DNA of 33,290 nucleotides. Origin: Deltaproteobacteria bacterium. GTDB lineage: Bacteria > SAR324 > XYD2-FULL-50-16. Shown piece by piece: positions 1 through 7,109 of the stretch. Location of the stretch: assembly GCA_018657625.1 (NCBI GenBank), contig JABHWU010000086.1, positions 1-33,290 of the forward strand. The letters are read 5' to 3'. The translations under genes and the position numbers were made by a program. Under the pieces are notes generated by a model. The model did not search any database, was not told the DNA's origin, and saw only the letters and a program-made list of their open reading frames with translations. The first letter of the stretch is position 1, and each line of letters begins with the position of its first letter.

Positions 1-1
1 A

Positions 2-2080
2 GAGGGAAAAAAAGGAGATGTTCAAAAGATCGTCCTTCCGGAAAAAGATCGAAATCGGCATCTGTTTTCATTTGGTACGACAGGTGTCGGAAAAACAAGG
101 TTAATTGAAGGATTGGCTGAGCATGATATTAAAAAAGGACGAAATGTTCTCATCATTGACCCAAAGGGTGATGGTGAACTTTTAAATAAAATTTATGATA
201 CTGCCGTAAAAAGTGGCAGAAAAGATGATTTCATGTTGATTAATCCGATCTACCCGGAACATTCATCAAAAATAAATCCGCTTTCAAATTATTTTATGCC
301 GGAAGAACTGGTTGGGCATATTGTGGCTGGCGTAGAAGTTGGGAATGAACCTTTTTTTTACAATGTTTCCTATGAAATTAGCCTGGCTATCGTTCTTTCA
401 TTCTTAGAAATTGCAAAAAATAAAACACTCAAACCTGAATTCAATTTTCTTGATATTAAAAAATTTATCTCCAGAAACTCACTGGGTTTGCTCTTCACAA
501 CACTAAAATCTATTAACACCAGTGAATCTAATCGTTTAGCAGCTGATATTTTTGAAATCATTAAATCACCGGCAGACTATTATGGTAAAATTTCATCCTC
601 TTTGAGAGTCGCTTTGACTGAACTATCCCAAGGGAATATCGGGAAAATTGTCGGAAATGATTATCATAATGAATTTATTGATCGGATTGAATCAAAGTCT
701 AAGGGATTAGTGGCAGTGGTACAACTCGGTAGTTTGATAACAAGAAAAGCATCATACACACTAGGAAAAGTAATTTGTTCAATGATACAATCCTCCGTTG
801 GTAGGATATATGCGTCTAACGGTAAGTATCATAATCCTTTAGTTCTATATCTGGATGAGGCACAAAGTGTTTTATATAAGGGTATTGAAGAATTGTTTGC
901 CAAAGGTGGATCCGCAAACTTATGGGTGAATGCATTTTGCCAGTCGGTGTCACAAATGGAAGATAAATTAGGTAAAACTGGCGCAAACGCAATTCTTGAC
1001 TGCACAAATACTAAGATTTTTATGCGTGTGCCAGATCCGGAATCAGCTGAATACATCACTAAATTCTTTCCGGAAAAGAGAACCATCAGATCAAATTATT
1101 CGATTGAAGGTGGTGTCAGTGGCATGAGCGAAAAGGAGCCCAGTGTCAAAATAGAATCTGTTATGAGATTACAACCCCGTGATTTTTTTATGTCCACCTA
1201 TACCGGGACTTATCGCGGAAAAATTAAAATCGTAAATTCATGTCAAACCTCAATAAAGTTTCCTGTTATTGGTAGTAGACATGACGAACCAGAAAATAGA
1301 AATATCCCTGAAATACCGATCAATGAAATATCTTCCGGGTGGACAAACAGAAAACTGAGTGCTCATTCAAAATACAGCGATCTATCAAGATTTTTGGATG
1401 AACTGTTAGATCTTGACATCATTGAGGATGATGAAAAACCTAAAGAAGAACCAGCAAGCCAGTTTAAACATCCAGATCCAAAAGAATCTTCTCTGAAAAC
1501 AAGTATTGAGCTTCAATTGACCCAAAAAGAAAAAGAGCCCAAAAAAATAAAATCCGCTGCAGATAGAAAAGCGATGCTAGATCCCGTAGAACAGGAAAAT
1601 AAAAAATTTAATGAAGCTGCATTTAAGGATGTAAAAATAGACAAAGTAATGGCTTACATTGCCAGGTCTGTGAATATTATCAAATTTGATAAAAAACAAA
1701 ACAAACCCCGTTGGAAAGCGGCAACAATCAACGATAAAATTGTGGTTGAATCGGAACTTGTTTGGCAGGCAATTAGAAATCAGTTGGATCAATCATTAAT
1801 AGATCTTACTTTAGCCGATCAGGATTTAAGATTTGGTCTACAACGATCTTTTATTCAAAAACTTAAAGAAAAAAAGCTACTTTTTGATGACATAAAAATT
1901 AATTCAAAGGGTATTGGATCAAAACTTAACATCAAATTATTGAATGATAAGGAGTTTATCTTCTTTGGAATGGTGTTTAATAAACATGCTTTTTCTAAAC
2001 AACAAGGGAATAAATTCAACCATGAGCTTCCCAAAGGGATTCAAAATTTAAAATCAGTATCACAGAATCAGAATCCGTAA
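2..2080 (+). CDS. traD: TraD-like type IV coupling ATPase, 5' end outside window
   Basis: This frame is open from the first complete codon of the window, so the true start lies upstream; 692 residues are visible. A Walker A box GTTGVGKT is encoded at about 74-97 and a Walker B-like LVLYLDEAQS near 838-867. The stretch after it (FCQSVSQMEDKLG, then RVPDPESAEYITKFF) matches what I know of TraD/TraG/VirD4 coupling proteins, closest to the SXT/R391-type TraD group. Such proteins are inner-membrane hexameric ATPases that bring the relaxase-DNA complex to the type IV secretion channel; the membrane part would be upstream. The charged linker at residues about 470-540 and the last 150 residues are unlike anything I can name. 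It converges on the next gene. The family call is firm; the subfamily is inferred. Confidence 0.85.
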   Translation, partial: EGKKGDVQKIVLPEKDRNRHLFSFGTTGVGKTRLIEGLAEHDIKKGRNVLIIDPKGDGELLNKIYDTAVKSGRKDDFMLINPIYPEHSSKINPLSNYFMPEELVGHIVAGVEVGNEPFFYNVSYEISLAIVLSFLEIAKNKTLKPEFNFLDIKKFISRNSLGLLFTTLKSINTSESNRLAADIFEIIKSPADYYGKISSSLRVALTELSQGNIGKIVGNDYHNEFIDRIESKSKGLVAVVQLGSLITRKASYTLGKVICSMIQSSVGRIYASNGKYHNPLVLYLDEAQSVLYKGIEELFAKGGSANLWVNAFCQSVSQMEDKLGKTGANAILDCTNTKIFMRVPDPESAEYITKFFPEKRTIRSNYSIEGGVSGMSEKEPSVKIESVMRLQPRDFFMSTYTGTYRGKIKIVNSCQTSIKFPVIGSRHDEPENRNIPEIPINEISSGWTNRKLSAHSKYSDLSRFLDELLDLDIIEDDEKPKEEPASQFKHPDPKESSLKTSIELQLTQKEKEPKKIKSAADRKAMLDPVEQENKKFNEAAFKDVKIDKVMAYIARSVNIIKFDKKQNKPRWKAATINDKIVVESELVWQAIRNQLDQSLIDLTLADQDLRFGLQRSFIQKLKEKKLLFDDIKINSKGIGSKLNIKLLNDKEFIFFGMVFNKHAFSKQQGNKFNHELPKGIQNLKSVSQNQNP

Positions 2081-2092
2081 TGTGGGGATATT

Positions 2093-2150
2093 AGCCACCA
2101 AAAAAGATGGCTTATATTCCATTTCGATGATAGCGGCAGTTCCCGACTGC
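2093..2150. terminator. Possible hairpins between convergent genes
   Basis: Two short inverted repeats lie in the gap between the convergent coupling-protein and small unknown genes: AGCCA/TGGCT at 2093-2112 and GCAGT/ACTGC at 2136-2150. Neither is followed by a strong U-tract, so a terminator role is only suggested by position. Confidence 0.25.
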
Positions 2151-2165
2151 AAAGTAAATCTAGCT

Positions 2166-2375
2166 TCAACAAGCAGACAAACTCAATTGACGGCCCATAT
2201 CGTAATAAAAAAGTACCCAATTAATAAAACTTTGTTCTGACTCTTTAAACGATACAGTTCCGGAAAAATAACTATCAACGTAAATGATAGCACAGTTTTT
2301 CTTCCTATCCAATTGATAATCTAAACTTGGATATTTCATCATTAGATCTTTTAAAATAGCTTCCATCAAAACCAT
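2166..2375 (-). CDS. Small hypothetical protein of the conjugative element
   Basis: A 69-residue protein I do not recognise. It has no signal peptide or clear membrane segment. The centre reads as alternating beta-type sequence (CAIIYVDSYFSGTVSF), and a hydrophobic stretch INWVLFYY follows. The start is well supported: a GGAGAAG ribosome site lies three bases before the ATG. The upstream 80 bases match the leaders of radC and ssb further along the same strand, which argues that this short frame is a real, co-regulated gene. It converges on the coupling-protein gene with an 85-base gap. Confidence 0.6.
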   Translation of the reverse strand: MVLMEAILKDLMMKYPSLDYQLDRKKNCAIIYVDSYFSGTVSFKESEQSFINWVLFYYDMGRQLSLSAC

Positions 2376-2452
2376 AATCTTCTCCAGGAAAAACCTGTAG
2401 TCCTGAAAAAAACCTGTGACCTTTGGTCTTTATTCAAGACCAAAGGCCAATT
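2376..2452 (-). promoter_or_regulatory. Repeated leader, copy 1 (with perfect palindrome)
   Basis: Read leftward, this region holds a perfect 11-base inverted repeat with a 5-base loop (CCTTTGGTCTT at 2420-2430, AAGACCAAAGG at 2436-2446). It is followed by a T-rich stretch ending TTTTTTTCAGG and then TCCTGGAGAAG just before the start codon. The same order of elements precedes radC and ssb. The palindrome ends 45 bases before the ATG, so it could be an operator overlapping the promoter or a hairpin in the 5' leader. A second possible pairing, CAGG with CCTG, sits directly next to the ribosome site. Confidence 0.6.
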
Positions 2453-2480
2453 AATAAAAAAGGAACGCCTTGAAGCGTTC
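2453..2480 (-). terminator. Rho-independent terminator of radC
   Basis: On the minus strand, GAACGC and GCGTTC form a 6-base stem around a short loop and are followed by CTTTTTTATT. It lies 15 bases past the radC stop codon and just before the leader of the next gene, so that gene probably has its own promoter. Confidence 0.75.
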
Positions 2481-2494
2481 AGGGATAAAAAAAA

Positions 2495-3052
2495 TTAAAT
2501 AGTGCTTTCATCAACAAAAGAATAGTACAAACCACCGGCAATAATCAAATGATCTAAGATACTAATGCCAATTAATTCACCACACTCTTTGAGCCTTCGA
2601 GTAATATCAAAATCAGCTTTGCTTGGTTTAGGATCACCACTGGGATGATTATGTACCAGAACAATTGCAGCAGCTCTTTTTTCTATTGCCGGAGCGAAAA
2701 CTTCTCGCGGATGGACCAGGCTTTTATTTAATATCCCTTTGCTCACCATTTTCATTTCAATGACTCGGTGTTGATTATCAAACAAAATAATATGAAATTC
2801 CTCCTGTTTTCTGGATGAAAAATACCCTGAATGAGAATTAAAAATATCTTCGGAGCATTTATGAGATTCTCCTTTTAAACTTTCCATTCTGTCTTTATTC
2901 AATCCTTCACACAGTTGATAAATTGCATTTGTTTTATCACTGTATGAACTGTTCCTTAAAGATTCCAGGCTTTCCATCACTGAATCACAAATAAACTGCG
3001 TATCAGTTCCAATATTAATTCCAAGAATTTCAAAATATTTTTTGTAGCTCAT
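2495..3052 (-). CDS. radC: RadC-like JAB/MPN-domain protein
   Basis: This 185-residue protein carries the RadC signature HNHPSGDPKPSKADFDIT at residues 134-151. The His-x-His and the Asp (about 147), with an upstream Glu near 84-85, are the expected metal ligands of the JAB1/MPN fold. Chromosomal RadC is usually about 225 residues with a helix-hairpin-helix N-terminus; here the N-terminal 70 residues do not look like one. Short forms are common on conjugative elements; their biochemical role is unsettled despite the DNA-repair name. I chose the ATG of MSYKK because TGGAGAGGAAT precedes it directly; an upstream ATG eight codons earlier would include the ribosome site. It has a shared leader upstream and its own terminator downstream. 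Confidence 0.85.
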   Translation of the reverse strand: MSYKKYFEILGINIGTDTQFICDSVMESLESLRNSSYSDKTNAIYQLCEGLNKDRMESLKGESHKCSEDIFNSHSGYFSSRKQEEFHIILFDNQHRVIEMKMVSKGILNKSLVHPREVFAPAIEKRAAAIVLVHNHPSGDPKPSKADFDITRRLKECGELIGISILDHLIIAGGLYYSFVDESTI

Positions 3053-3136
3053 ATTCCTCTCCAGGAAAGACCCCATAATCCTGAAAAAGAGAACCTAAAA
3101 CCGATGGTCTCAATTTAAGACCAAAGGTCGATTAAT
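3053..3136 (-). promoter_or_regulatory. Repeated leader, copy 2 (upstream of radC)
   Basis: This has the same element order as copy 1 on the minus strand: an inverted repeat TGGTCT/AGACCA at 3105-3123, then CTTTTTCAGG, then GGTCTTTCCTGGAGAGG next to the ATG. The palindrome is shorter and less perfect than in copy 1. An extra GGTCTT half-site lies just before the ribosome site and is also present in copy 3. Confidence 0.6.
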
Positions 3137-3181
3137 AAAAAAAATGCCTAAAAGGATTCTCCTCGAGAGAACCGGGCATTT
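3137..3181 (-). terminator. Rho-independent terminator between ssb and radC
   Basis: On the minus strand, AATGCC and GGCATT pair across an inner partly palindromic stretch containing CTCGAG and are followed by TTTTTTTTATT. It sits 150 bases after the ssb stop, and the radC leader begins inside its U-tract. Confidence 0.7.
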
Positions 3182-3283
3182 TAACAATGAAAAAATAATA
3201 AAAATATGGAACAGAATATCAAACTGATAGGGAAAGAAAAGAAATTTCTCTCTGGGCGAGTATAAGAAAGCGATGATAGGGAT

Positions 3284-3323
3284 GAATCAACCTTGAGCTC
3301 CTAATCCAAGGTAAGGTTGATTC
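3284..3323. repeat. Perfect 11-bp inverted repeat after ssb
   Basis: GAATCAACCTT at 3284-3294 and AAGGTTGATTC at 3313-3323 are perfectly complementary around an 18-base loop. The stem begins eight bases past the ssb stop codon. There is no U-tract, so it may be an mRNA 3'-end stabiliser or processing hairpin rather than a terminator. Confidence 0.6.
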
Positions 3324-3331
3324 AAATAATT

Positions 3332-3658
3332 TTAATGTGATTCGCTGTTTTGATCAGAATTTGGTGTGGATAAAAGTTCAATTTTTTCAACAGTAACGAC
3401 TGTTTTATAAAACTTTTGTCCTTCTTTTTCCCAGCTGTCTGTTGAAGTGAAACCATTAACGATGATGTTTGACCCTTTTTTCAAATAAGGAAGCAGCTTT
3501 TCATGATTAAAAAGCTTTATGTTATGCCAATCAGTTGTTTTTTCACCTTTAACGAAACGTGATGTTGCTAGTGAAAGATCACTGATAGTCAAATCTTGAT
3601 TAATGCTTTTAGATTCAACATCCTGACCTAAATAACCACTCAAAATTACTAAATTCAT
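3332..3658 (-). CDS. ssb: Single-stranded DNA-binding protein (short, SSB family)
   Basis: A 108-residue OB-fold protein. MNLVILSGYLGQDVE matches SSB strand 1, followed by SLATSRF, TTDWHNIKLF and KKGSNIIVNGF, all in the usual order. It would coat single-stranded DNA during transfer or replication. The usual C-terminal acidic tip ending in D-x-P-F, which recruits partner proteins, is absent; the protein ends in a Ser/Asn-rich tail, and it is well below the usual 150-180 residues. The ATG was chosen because GTGGAGAAGAAT directly precedes it. It shares its leader type with radC and the small unknown gene downstream. Confidence 0.85.
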   Translation of the reverse strand: MNLVILSGYLGQDVESKSINQDLTISDLSLATSRFVKGEKTTDWHNIKLFNHEKLLPYLKKGSNIIVNGFTSTDSWEKEGQKFYKTVVTVEKIELLSTPNSDQNSESH

Positions 3659-3745
3659 ATTCTTCTCCACGAGAAAGACCAATGCACCTGAAAAAGAATA
3701 ATCGTAACCGATTGATCTAGTCCAAGACCAACTGGCCTGATTTGT
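3659..3745 (-). promoter_or_regulatory. Repeated leader, copy 3 (upstream of ssb)
   Basis: This is the most diverged copy. On the minus strand it has TTGGTCTT and AGATCAA (3712-3731), then TTCTTTTTCAGG, then TTGGTCTTTC and GTGGAGAAG before the ATG. The inverted repeat is imperfect, but its centre lies at the same distance from the start codon as in the radC copy. Confidence 0.55.
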
Positions 3746-4242
3746 AAAAACAACAAATACAAAAAAGATTTCCTGCGAAACCTGGTATTTGAAGTAATAA
3801 TAAAAAAATAATAAAAATATGGTTTAATATAACAAAACCAAATTAAAATTATAGATATTTCTCCCTGGGAGAGAAGTCTATATTTAGTTTTGGAAACTGA
3901 ACATAAATTGAAGGTCATGTAGGGTAACTTTATTTATGAATTCTTTAATGTGGAGGCACTAAAAAATGGTCACGTTTTAACTTGTTGGTACTCATTATAT
4001 ACGGAATGAGATTTGTTTTGCGGTTGATATAGAGGAAATCAACGAACAAGATATTCTGCCATATAACCATTTTCCACAGTAAAGATTAATAATAGCAAGT
4101 GATTTGAGGCGAATGTTTGCATTCGGCTGGATAAAAACGACAATATATTAAATAAATTAATTGATAACACGCTTTTAAAGCGTATATGAGTTAAGCTAAC
4201 ACCAGGGTAGAATATTTAATAAATTACATTGGAAAAAGCGAA
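3746..4242. other. Gene-free region with several short hairpins
   Basis: No credible gene is seen in these 497 bases, which lie between divergent ssb and the RHH gene. Inverted repeats include TCTCCC/GGGAGA near 3857-3871, CTCATT/AATGAG (3991-4010), GTTGAT/ATCAAC (4023-4043), an enclosing CTTGTT/AACAAG (3981-4050), CGAATG/CATTCG (4110-4125) and ACGCTTT/AAAGCGT (4169-4183). The nested set at 3981-4050 could fold as a three-way junction. The last repeat lies about 60 bases before the RHH gene and is a plausible operator for it. Confidence 0.4.
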
Positions 4243-4740
4243 ATGAAAAAGCGAATATCATTAAGAATACATCGAATCTTAAAACAGGTATTGGATGACG
4301 TTAAAGAAGATTTTGGATATAAAAATCTTTCATCTTTTATTAATAATATTCTAAGTCATTCAGACAAACCGTATTTAGACGAAAAAGTAAAAATTGATAT
4401 TACTGTTGATGAAGACATTGGAAAGAAGGTTGAAACAGAAAAGACTGCTTTTAGTGGCAACCCTTCAGATGTAATCAATTTTCATATTGCTGAGTATTTT
4501 AAAAAAAATAATTTTGCGAAAACAATCACTTTTAAGCCCGAAAAATGGGAAGGTTATTTTAAACATTTAAACAGAAAGCCTCAATATAAGGTGAAGGGTT
4601 TAGAAGTTAATGTACGTCCTGAAGGCTTAGAACTAGTTGGATCCATTGAGAAAATTGAAGAGTATGTTTGCAAAAACATCGTCGGTGAAATGAAAAGGAA
4701 TATCGTATCTGAATCATTTGTGCTTGAAAAGTATCCATAA
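4243..4740 (+). CDS. Ribbon-helix-helix-like protein, probably DNA-binding
   Basis: A 165-residue protein. The first 42 residues fit a ribbon-helix-helix fold: a short strand (RISLRIHR), then helix, glycine turn and helix (LSSFINNILS). Residues about 48-88 repeat the pattern (KIDITVDEDIGKKV, then PSDVINFHIAEYF), so it may be a tandem RHH protein. The remaining half, with two Lys-rich beta-type stretches, I do not recognise. GGAAAAAGC precedes the ATG. RHH proteins on conjugative elements act as repressors or relaxosome accessories; which applies here is unknown. An inverted repeat at 4169-4183 may be its own operator. Confidence 0.55.
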   Translation: MKKRISLRIHRILKQVLDDVKEDFGYKNLSSFINNILSHSDKPYLDEKVKIDITVDEDIGKKVETEKTAFSGNPSDVINFHIAEYFKKNNFAKTITFKPEKWEGYFKHLNRKPQYKVKGLEVNVRPEGLELVGSIEKIEEYVCKNIVGEMKRNIVSESFVLEKYP

Positions 4741-4834
4741 ACAATATTATACCCATTTCTGAAAAAAACGGCTTTCCTGATGGGCATAAAATTTAGCTTT
4801 CAGGGTTTTGGACAATTCTAAAAACGGTGATATT

Positions 4835-5254
4835 ATGAAATTTTTAATTAAATGCTTAATCCTTATTTCTTTTTTACTGCCGCCGTCTACTTTGTTTGCA
4901 GAAAACTTAAAAACGTATTCAGAACTATATGAACATCATCATAAAGTATTGCTGAGGATGGTAAGAGTACATCAATTTGAAGGAAAAAATAGATTTGATT
5001 GGGATGACAAATTAATTGATTTGAACTCTAGATTTGATAGTATTTTTGGAAAAACCATTGTTGATTACAAAGGGAATTGTAGAAATGGGTTTGTTTATCT
5101 GGGAATAGCAGGACTTGCAATGTCAGCCTACAGGATGGAACACAGGAAATATTTAAGCGGAAAGATTTCCCTTGATGATTTTCATTTAGATGTCAAAAAC
5201 TATTTAAAGCAAGCCCGATCTGAAATAGAGAAATGTTTAGCAATTAAAAAGTAG
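4835..5254 (+). CDS. Exported hypothetical protein
   Basis: A 139-residue protein with a clear Sec signal peptide: Lys-containing start, a hydrophobic core LILISFLLP, and a likely cleavage after LFA near residue 22. The mature part is helical and charged, with two cysteines (CRNGF and near the end EKCLAI) that could form a disulfide in the periplasm. I do not recognise a family. The ATG at 4835 starts the signal peptide; an upstream TTG would add nine residues before it and has no support. The gene points the same way as its neighbours and lies 24 bases before the next one. Confidence 0.55.
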   Translation: MKFLIKCLILISFLLPPSTLFAENLKTYSELYEHHHKVLLRMVRVHQFEGKNRFDWDDKLIDLNSRFDSIFGKTIVDYKGNCRNGFVYLGIAGLAMSAYRMEHRKYLSGKISLDDFHLDVKNYLKQARSEIEKCLAIKK

Positions 5255-5278
5255 GTATAATCATATCAATAAATAATT

Positions 5279-5698
5279 ATGAAAAAGAAAACCACTCCAA
5301 ACTGTTTAGATTGTCATTTTTTAGCAAAGCAGAATGATAATCGTCAAAATATCATTTCCTTGGATAAAAATGACCGGGATGGTTTAGTTGATATAGGTGA
5401 AAAACATTTTAAAAGAGCCAAAGTAGTAAAATATGTCGTCAAGTGTGCACATGGCTGTTGGGCTGGTAAATATAATATTGAATTTTTCAAAAATCCTAAT
5501 TGCAAGGGTTTACTTTTTTATAAACGCGACAAAATCATGTCCATTGATTCCGCTAAGATCGTCCAAAAAAGGGAAGAGGACAGGAAAGCCATAAAAGAAT
5601 CGATAGGAAGAGCTGATAAATCAGTAAAAATTGCAACTTATAGTTTATGGATCGCTGCAATTACTGCTGCAGTTTCAATTTATTTAAATTTTTTATAG
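5279..5698 (+). CDS. Small Cys-rich protein with a C-terminal membrane anchor
   Basis: A 139-residue unknown protein. The N-terminal half has a CLDCHF motif, a CAHGCW motif and NPNCKG, which look like metal-binding cysteine pairs. A charged helix (KREEDRKAIKES) follows, then a single hydrophobic segment of about 20 residues at the very C-terminus (YSLWIAAITAAVSIYL). This is the arrangement of a tail-anchored inner-membrane protein with a cytoplasmic zinc-binding head. No good ribosome site precedes the ATG, but there is no other start. I cannot assign a function. Confidence 0.5.
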   Translation: MKKKTTPNCLDCHFLAKQNDNRQNIISLDKNDRDGLVDIGEKHFKRAKVVKYVVKCAHGCWAGKYNIEFFKNPNCKGLLFYKRDKIMSIDSAKIVQKREEDRKAIKESIGRADKSVKIATYSLWIAAITAAVSIYLNFL

Positions 5699-5768
5699 TA
5701 TATAAATTCAGAGATTATTATTTAAATGTAGATATAATAAGACTAAAACCAATAAATCAGGAAAAAAC

Positions 5769-6035
5769 ATGGAAAATGACTTAATAGGACCAAAAACACT
5801 GGCTTTTCTGTACGAAGAATTAGAACTGAATACAGAAATGGATTTTACTTGTCTTATGGCTTCAACTTTTATTGATACTACGGTTTTTCAATATGATGAA
5901 GAAAAAACGATTGAGCTTCCTTTGCCTGAAGGTGTCCGGTTGATCCAGCTGGGAGTCGGTGAAAAAGGGGAAGATGGATACCCGGAATACATGAATGCAG
6001 TGGTCAATTTTGAAGATATGAATATTAAAGAATAG
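5769..6035 (+). CDS. Small acidic hypothetical protein
   Basis: An 88-residue acidic protein without membrane segments or motifs I know. A ribosome site CAGGAAAA lies a few bases before the ATG. It is the last rightward gene before the convergent toxin-antitoxin pair, with a 30-base gap. Small acidic proteins on mobile elements are sometimes DNA mimics (anti-restriction or anti-repressor), but nothing in this sequence proves that. Confidence 0.45.
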   Translation: MENDLIGPKTLAFLYEELELNTEMDFTCLMASTFIDTTVFQYDEEKTIELPLPEGVRLIQLGVGEKGEDGYPEYMNAVVNFEDMNIKE

Positions 6036-6065
6036 ATCAGTTCTTTCGTTAACTGGTATATTATA

Positions 6066-6386
6066 TTAAGATGCATTTTTGTGCTTCACTTCAACGACCA
6101 TGTCTAAACCAAGTTTGTTTATTTGGTCTTGAATAGCGATTTCAGCCCATACTTTTGTTGATTCTCCCAGCGTTTGAGCAAATGTAACAGCTCTTTCTAA
6201 GCTGATTAATTTTCTCATATTTTCAATATCACTGATTTCAGATTTGCTGGTACCAAGTGTTTTTGCAATTTCAGGTTGAGTTTTTCCTAATCTGGTTCGG
6301 TATGCTTTCATTAACGTAGCTATACCGACTTTCTCGCCGAGAGCGGTTTCAATTAGTTTTAGGGCTTTACTTTTAGAACGTTCCAT
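6066..6386 (-). CDS. HTH antitoxin of a HigBA-like pair
   Basis: A 106-residue protein with an XRE-type helix-turn-helix at about residues 35-58 (TQPEIAKTLGTSKSEISDIE). It follows the toxin gene by two bases on the same strand, in the toxin-first order typical of higBA. Such antitoxins bind and block the toxin and repress the operon, often through a palindrome upstream; one is present at 6681-6705. The C-terminal part is presumably the toxin-binding region. Confidence 0.8.
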   Translation of the reverse strand: MERSKSKALKLIETALGEKVGIATLMKAYRTRLGKTQPEIAKTLGTSKSEISDIENMRKLISLERAVTFAQTLGESTKVWAEIAIQDQINKLGLDMVVEVKHKNAS

Positions 6387-6388
6387 TT

Positions 6389-6673
6389 TTAAACTCGGTA
6401 TTTATGTTTATTAATTTCAATAATATGAATAATCCTAATTGAATTTTCATGAACAGTATAAAAAACACGATATGCCCGATTCAACCTCACTGATCGTTGA
6501 CCTTCTCTAGGAGATTTCAATAGCTCGTCATGATAACCGGGTATTTTTCTGGTTTCTTCAATACCTATCATTTCTACGTTTAATACCCATGAAGCAAAAG
6601 AGGAAAGTATTGATTTTGGTAATTTTTGTAACTGTTTTTTTGTTTTCTTCGAAAGCTCAATTATTGTTTCCAT
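6389..6673 (-). CDS. RelE/HigB-like mRNA interferase toxin
   Basis: A 94-residue protein with the RelE/ParE-superfamily layout: a helical N-terminus, then GQRSVRLNRAYRVFY and a final strand with Ile-Ile-His-Ile. Toxins of this group cut ribosome-bound mRNA. The Arg-rich strands (RSVRLNRAYRV) are where the catalytic residues usually lie. It is the first gene of a two-gene operon and starts eight bases from a perfect palindrome. The ribosome site is weak, which would favour low toxin output. The superfamily is clear; HigB as opposed to another RelE-like subgroup is inferred from gene order. Confidence 0.75.
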   Translation of the reverse strand: METIIELSKKTKKQLQKLPKSILSSFASWVLNVEMIGIEETRKIPGYHDELLKSPREGQRSVRLNRAYRVFYTVHENSIRIIHIIEINKHKYRV

Positions 6674-6680
6674 AGCTTAG

Positions 6681-6705
6681 TAAGTACACCGTATTAGTGT
6701 ACTTA
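6681..6705. promoter_or_regulatory. Palindromic operator of the toxin-antitoxin operon
   Basis: TAAGTACAC at 6681-6689 and GTGTACTTA at 6697-6705 are a perfect 9-base inverted repeat with a 7-base spacer, placed directly before the toxin start codon. This is the expected position for autoregulation by the toxin-antitoxin complex. I cannot place the -10/-35 boxes confidently. Confidence 0.65.
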
Positions 6706-6782
6706 TGCAAGCATTATTTCCTTTAATTGAGTATTTTGGAAAAACTAAATCTAAAAATTGGTGTGAGTAATATTTGAATGTT

Positions 6783-6878
6783 CGCTTTTGCTAAAACCGA
6801 ACACTCACTCCAAAAATTAAACCACGGAAATTAAATGATCATTTGCTTTCAATGATCGGATTTAGTAAAACGTTAGGA
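6783..6878 (+). repeat. Degenerate attC-like site or nested hairpins
   Basis: TTTTGCTAAAACCGA near 6786 is inversely matched by TCGGATTTAGTAAAA near 6856, and the right end is followed by CGTTAGG, which fits the attC end GTTRRR. The left end lacks the expected AAC. Other repeats lie inside or overlap: GTTCG/CGAAC, and GATCATT/AATGATC at 6837-6857. It lies where the left border of the first cassette should be. This is either a decayed attC or a coincidence of AT-rich hairpins. Confidence 0.3.
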
Positions 6879-6994
6879 AATTAAACATTAAAAAAACTAA
6901 ATGAGTTCTTATTAATTGGAGAGGTTGAACGATAGATCTCTCCGGCACTGGAGTGAGCAGCATATTTCTGCTATATTGGATATAGCTGCGGTGT

Positions 6995-7020
6995 AAAAAG
7001 CTGCAAATTAGCAGTTTTTT
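6995..7020. terminator. Short hairpin with T-tract
   Basis: CTGC at 7001-7004 and GCAG at 7011-7014 form a stem extended by flanking A5 and T6 runs, so it could end transcription from either side. It lies about 90 bases before the first cassette gene, which would isolate that gene from upstream promoters. A further inverted repeat, GGAGAG/CTCTCC, is at 6918-6943. Confidence 0.4.
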
Positions 7021-7109
7021 ACATCAAATAGAGTGATAGAACGCAAGATCGCCATACTAATAATATTAAGCCTTAAAAATAGCAATAAAGACAATGATGG
7101 TAATTGAAT

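Noticed and set aside
2093..2150. Strong bidirectional terminator between traD-like gene and its neighbour
   Set aside because: The hairpins are only five base pairs and lack a U-tract; kept only as a low-confidence feature.
4160..4200. A third or fourth attC site (GTTAAGC with an upstream AAC)
   Set aside because: The enclosed hairpin is only 15 bases and the whole site about 35, too short for attC arms, and it is not placed after a gene.
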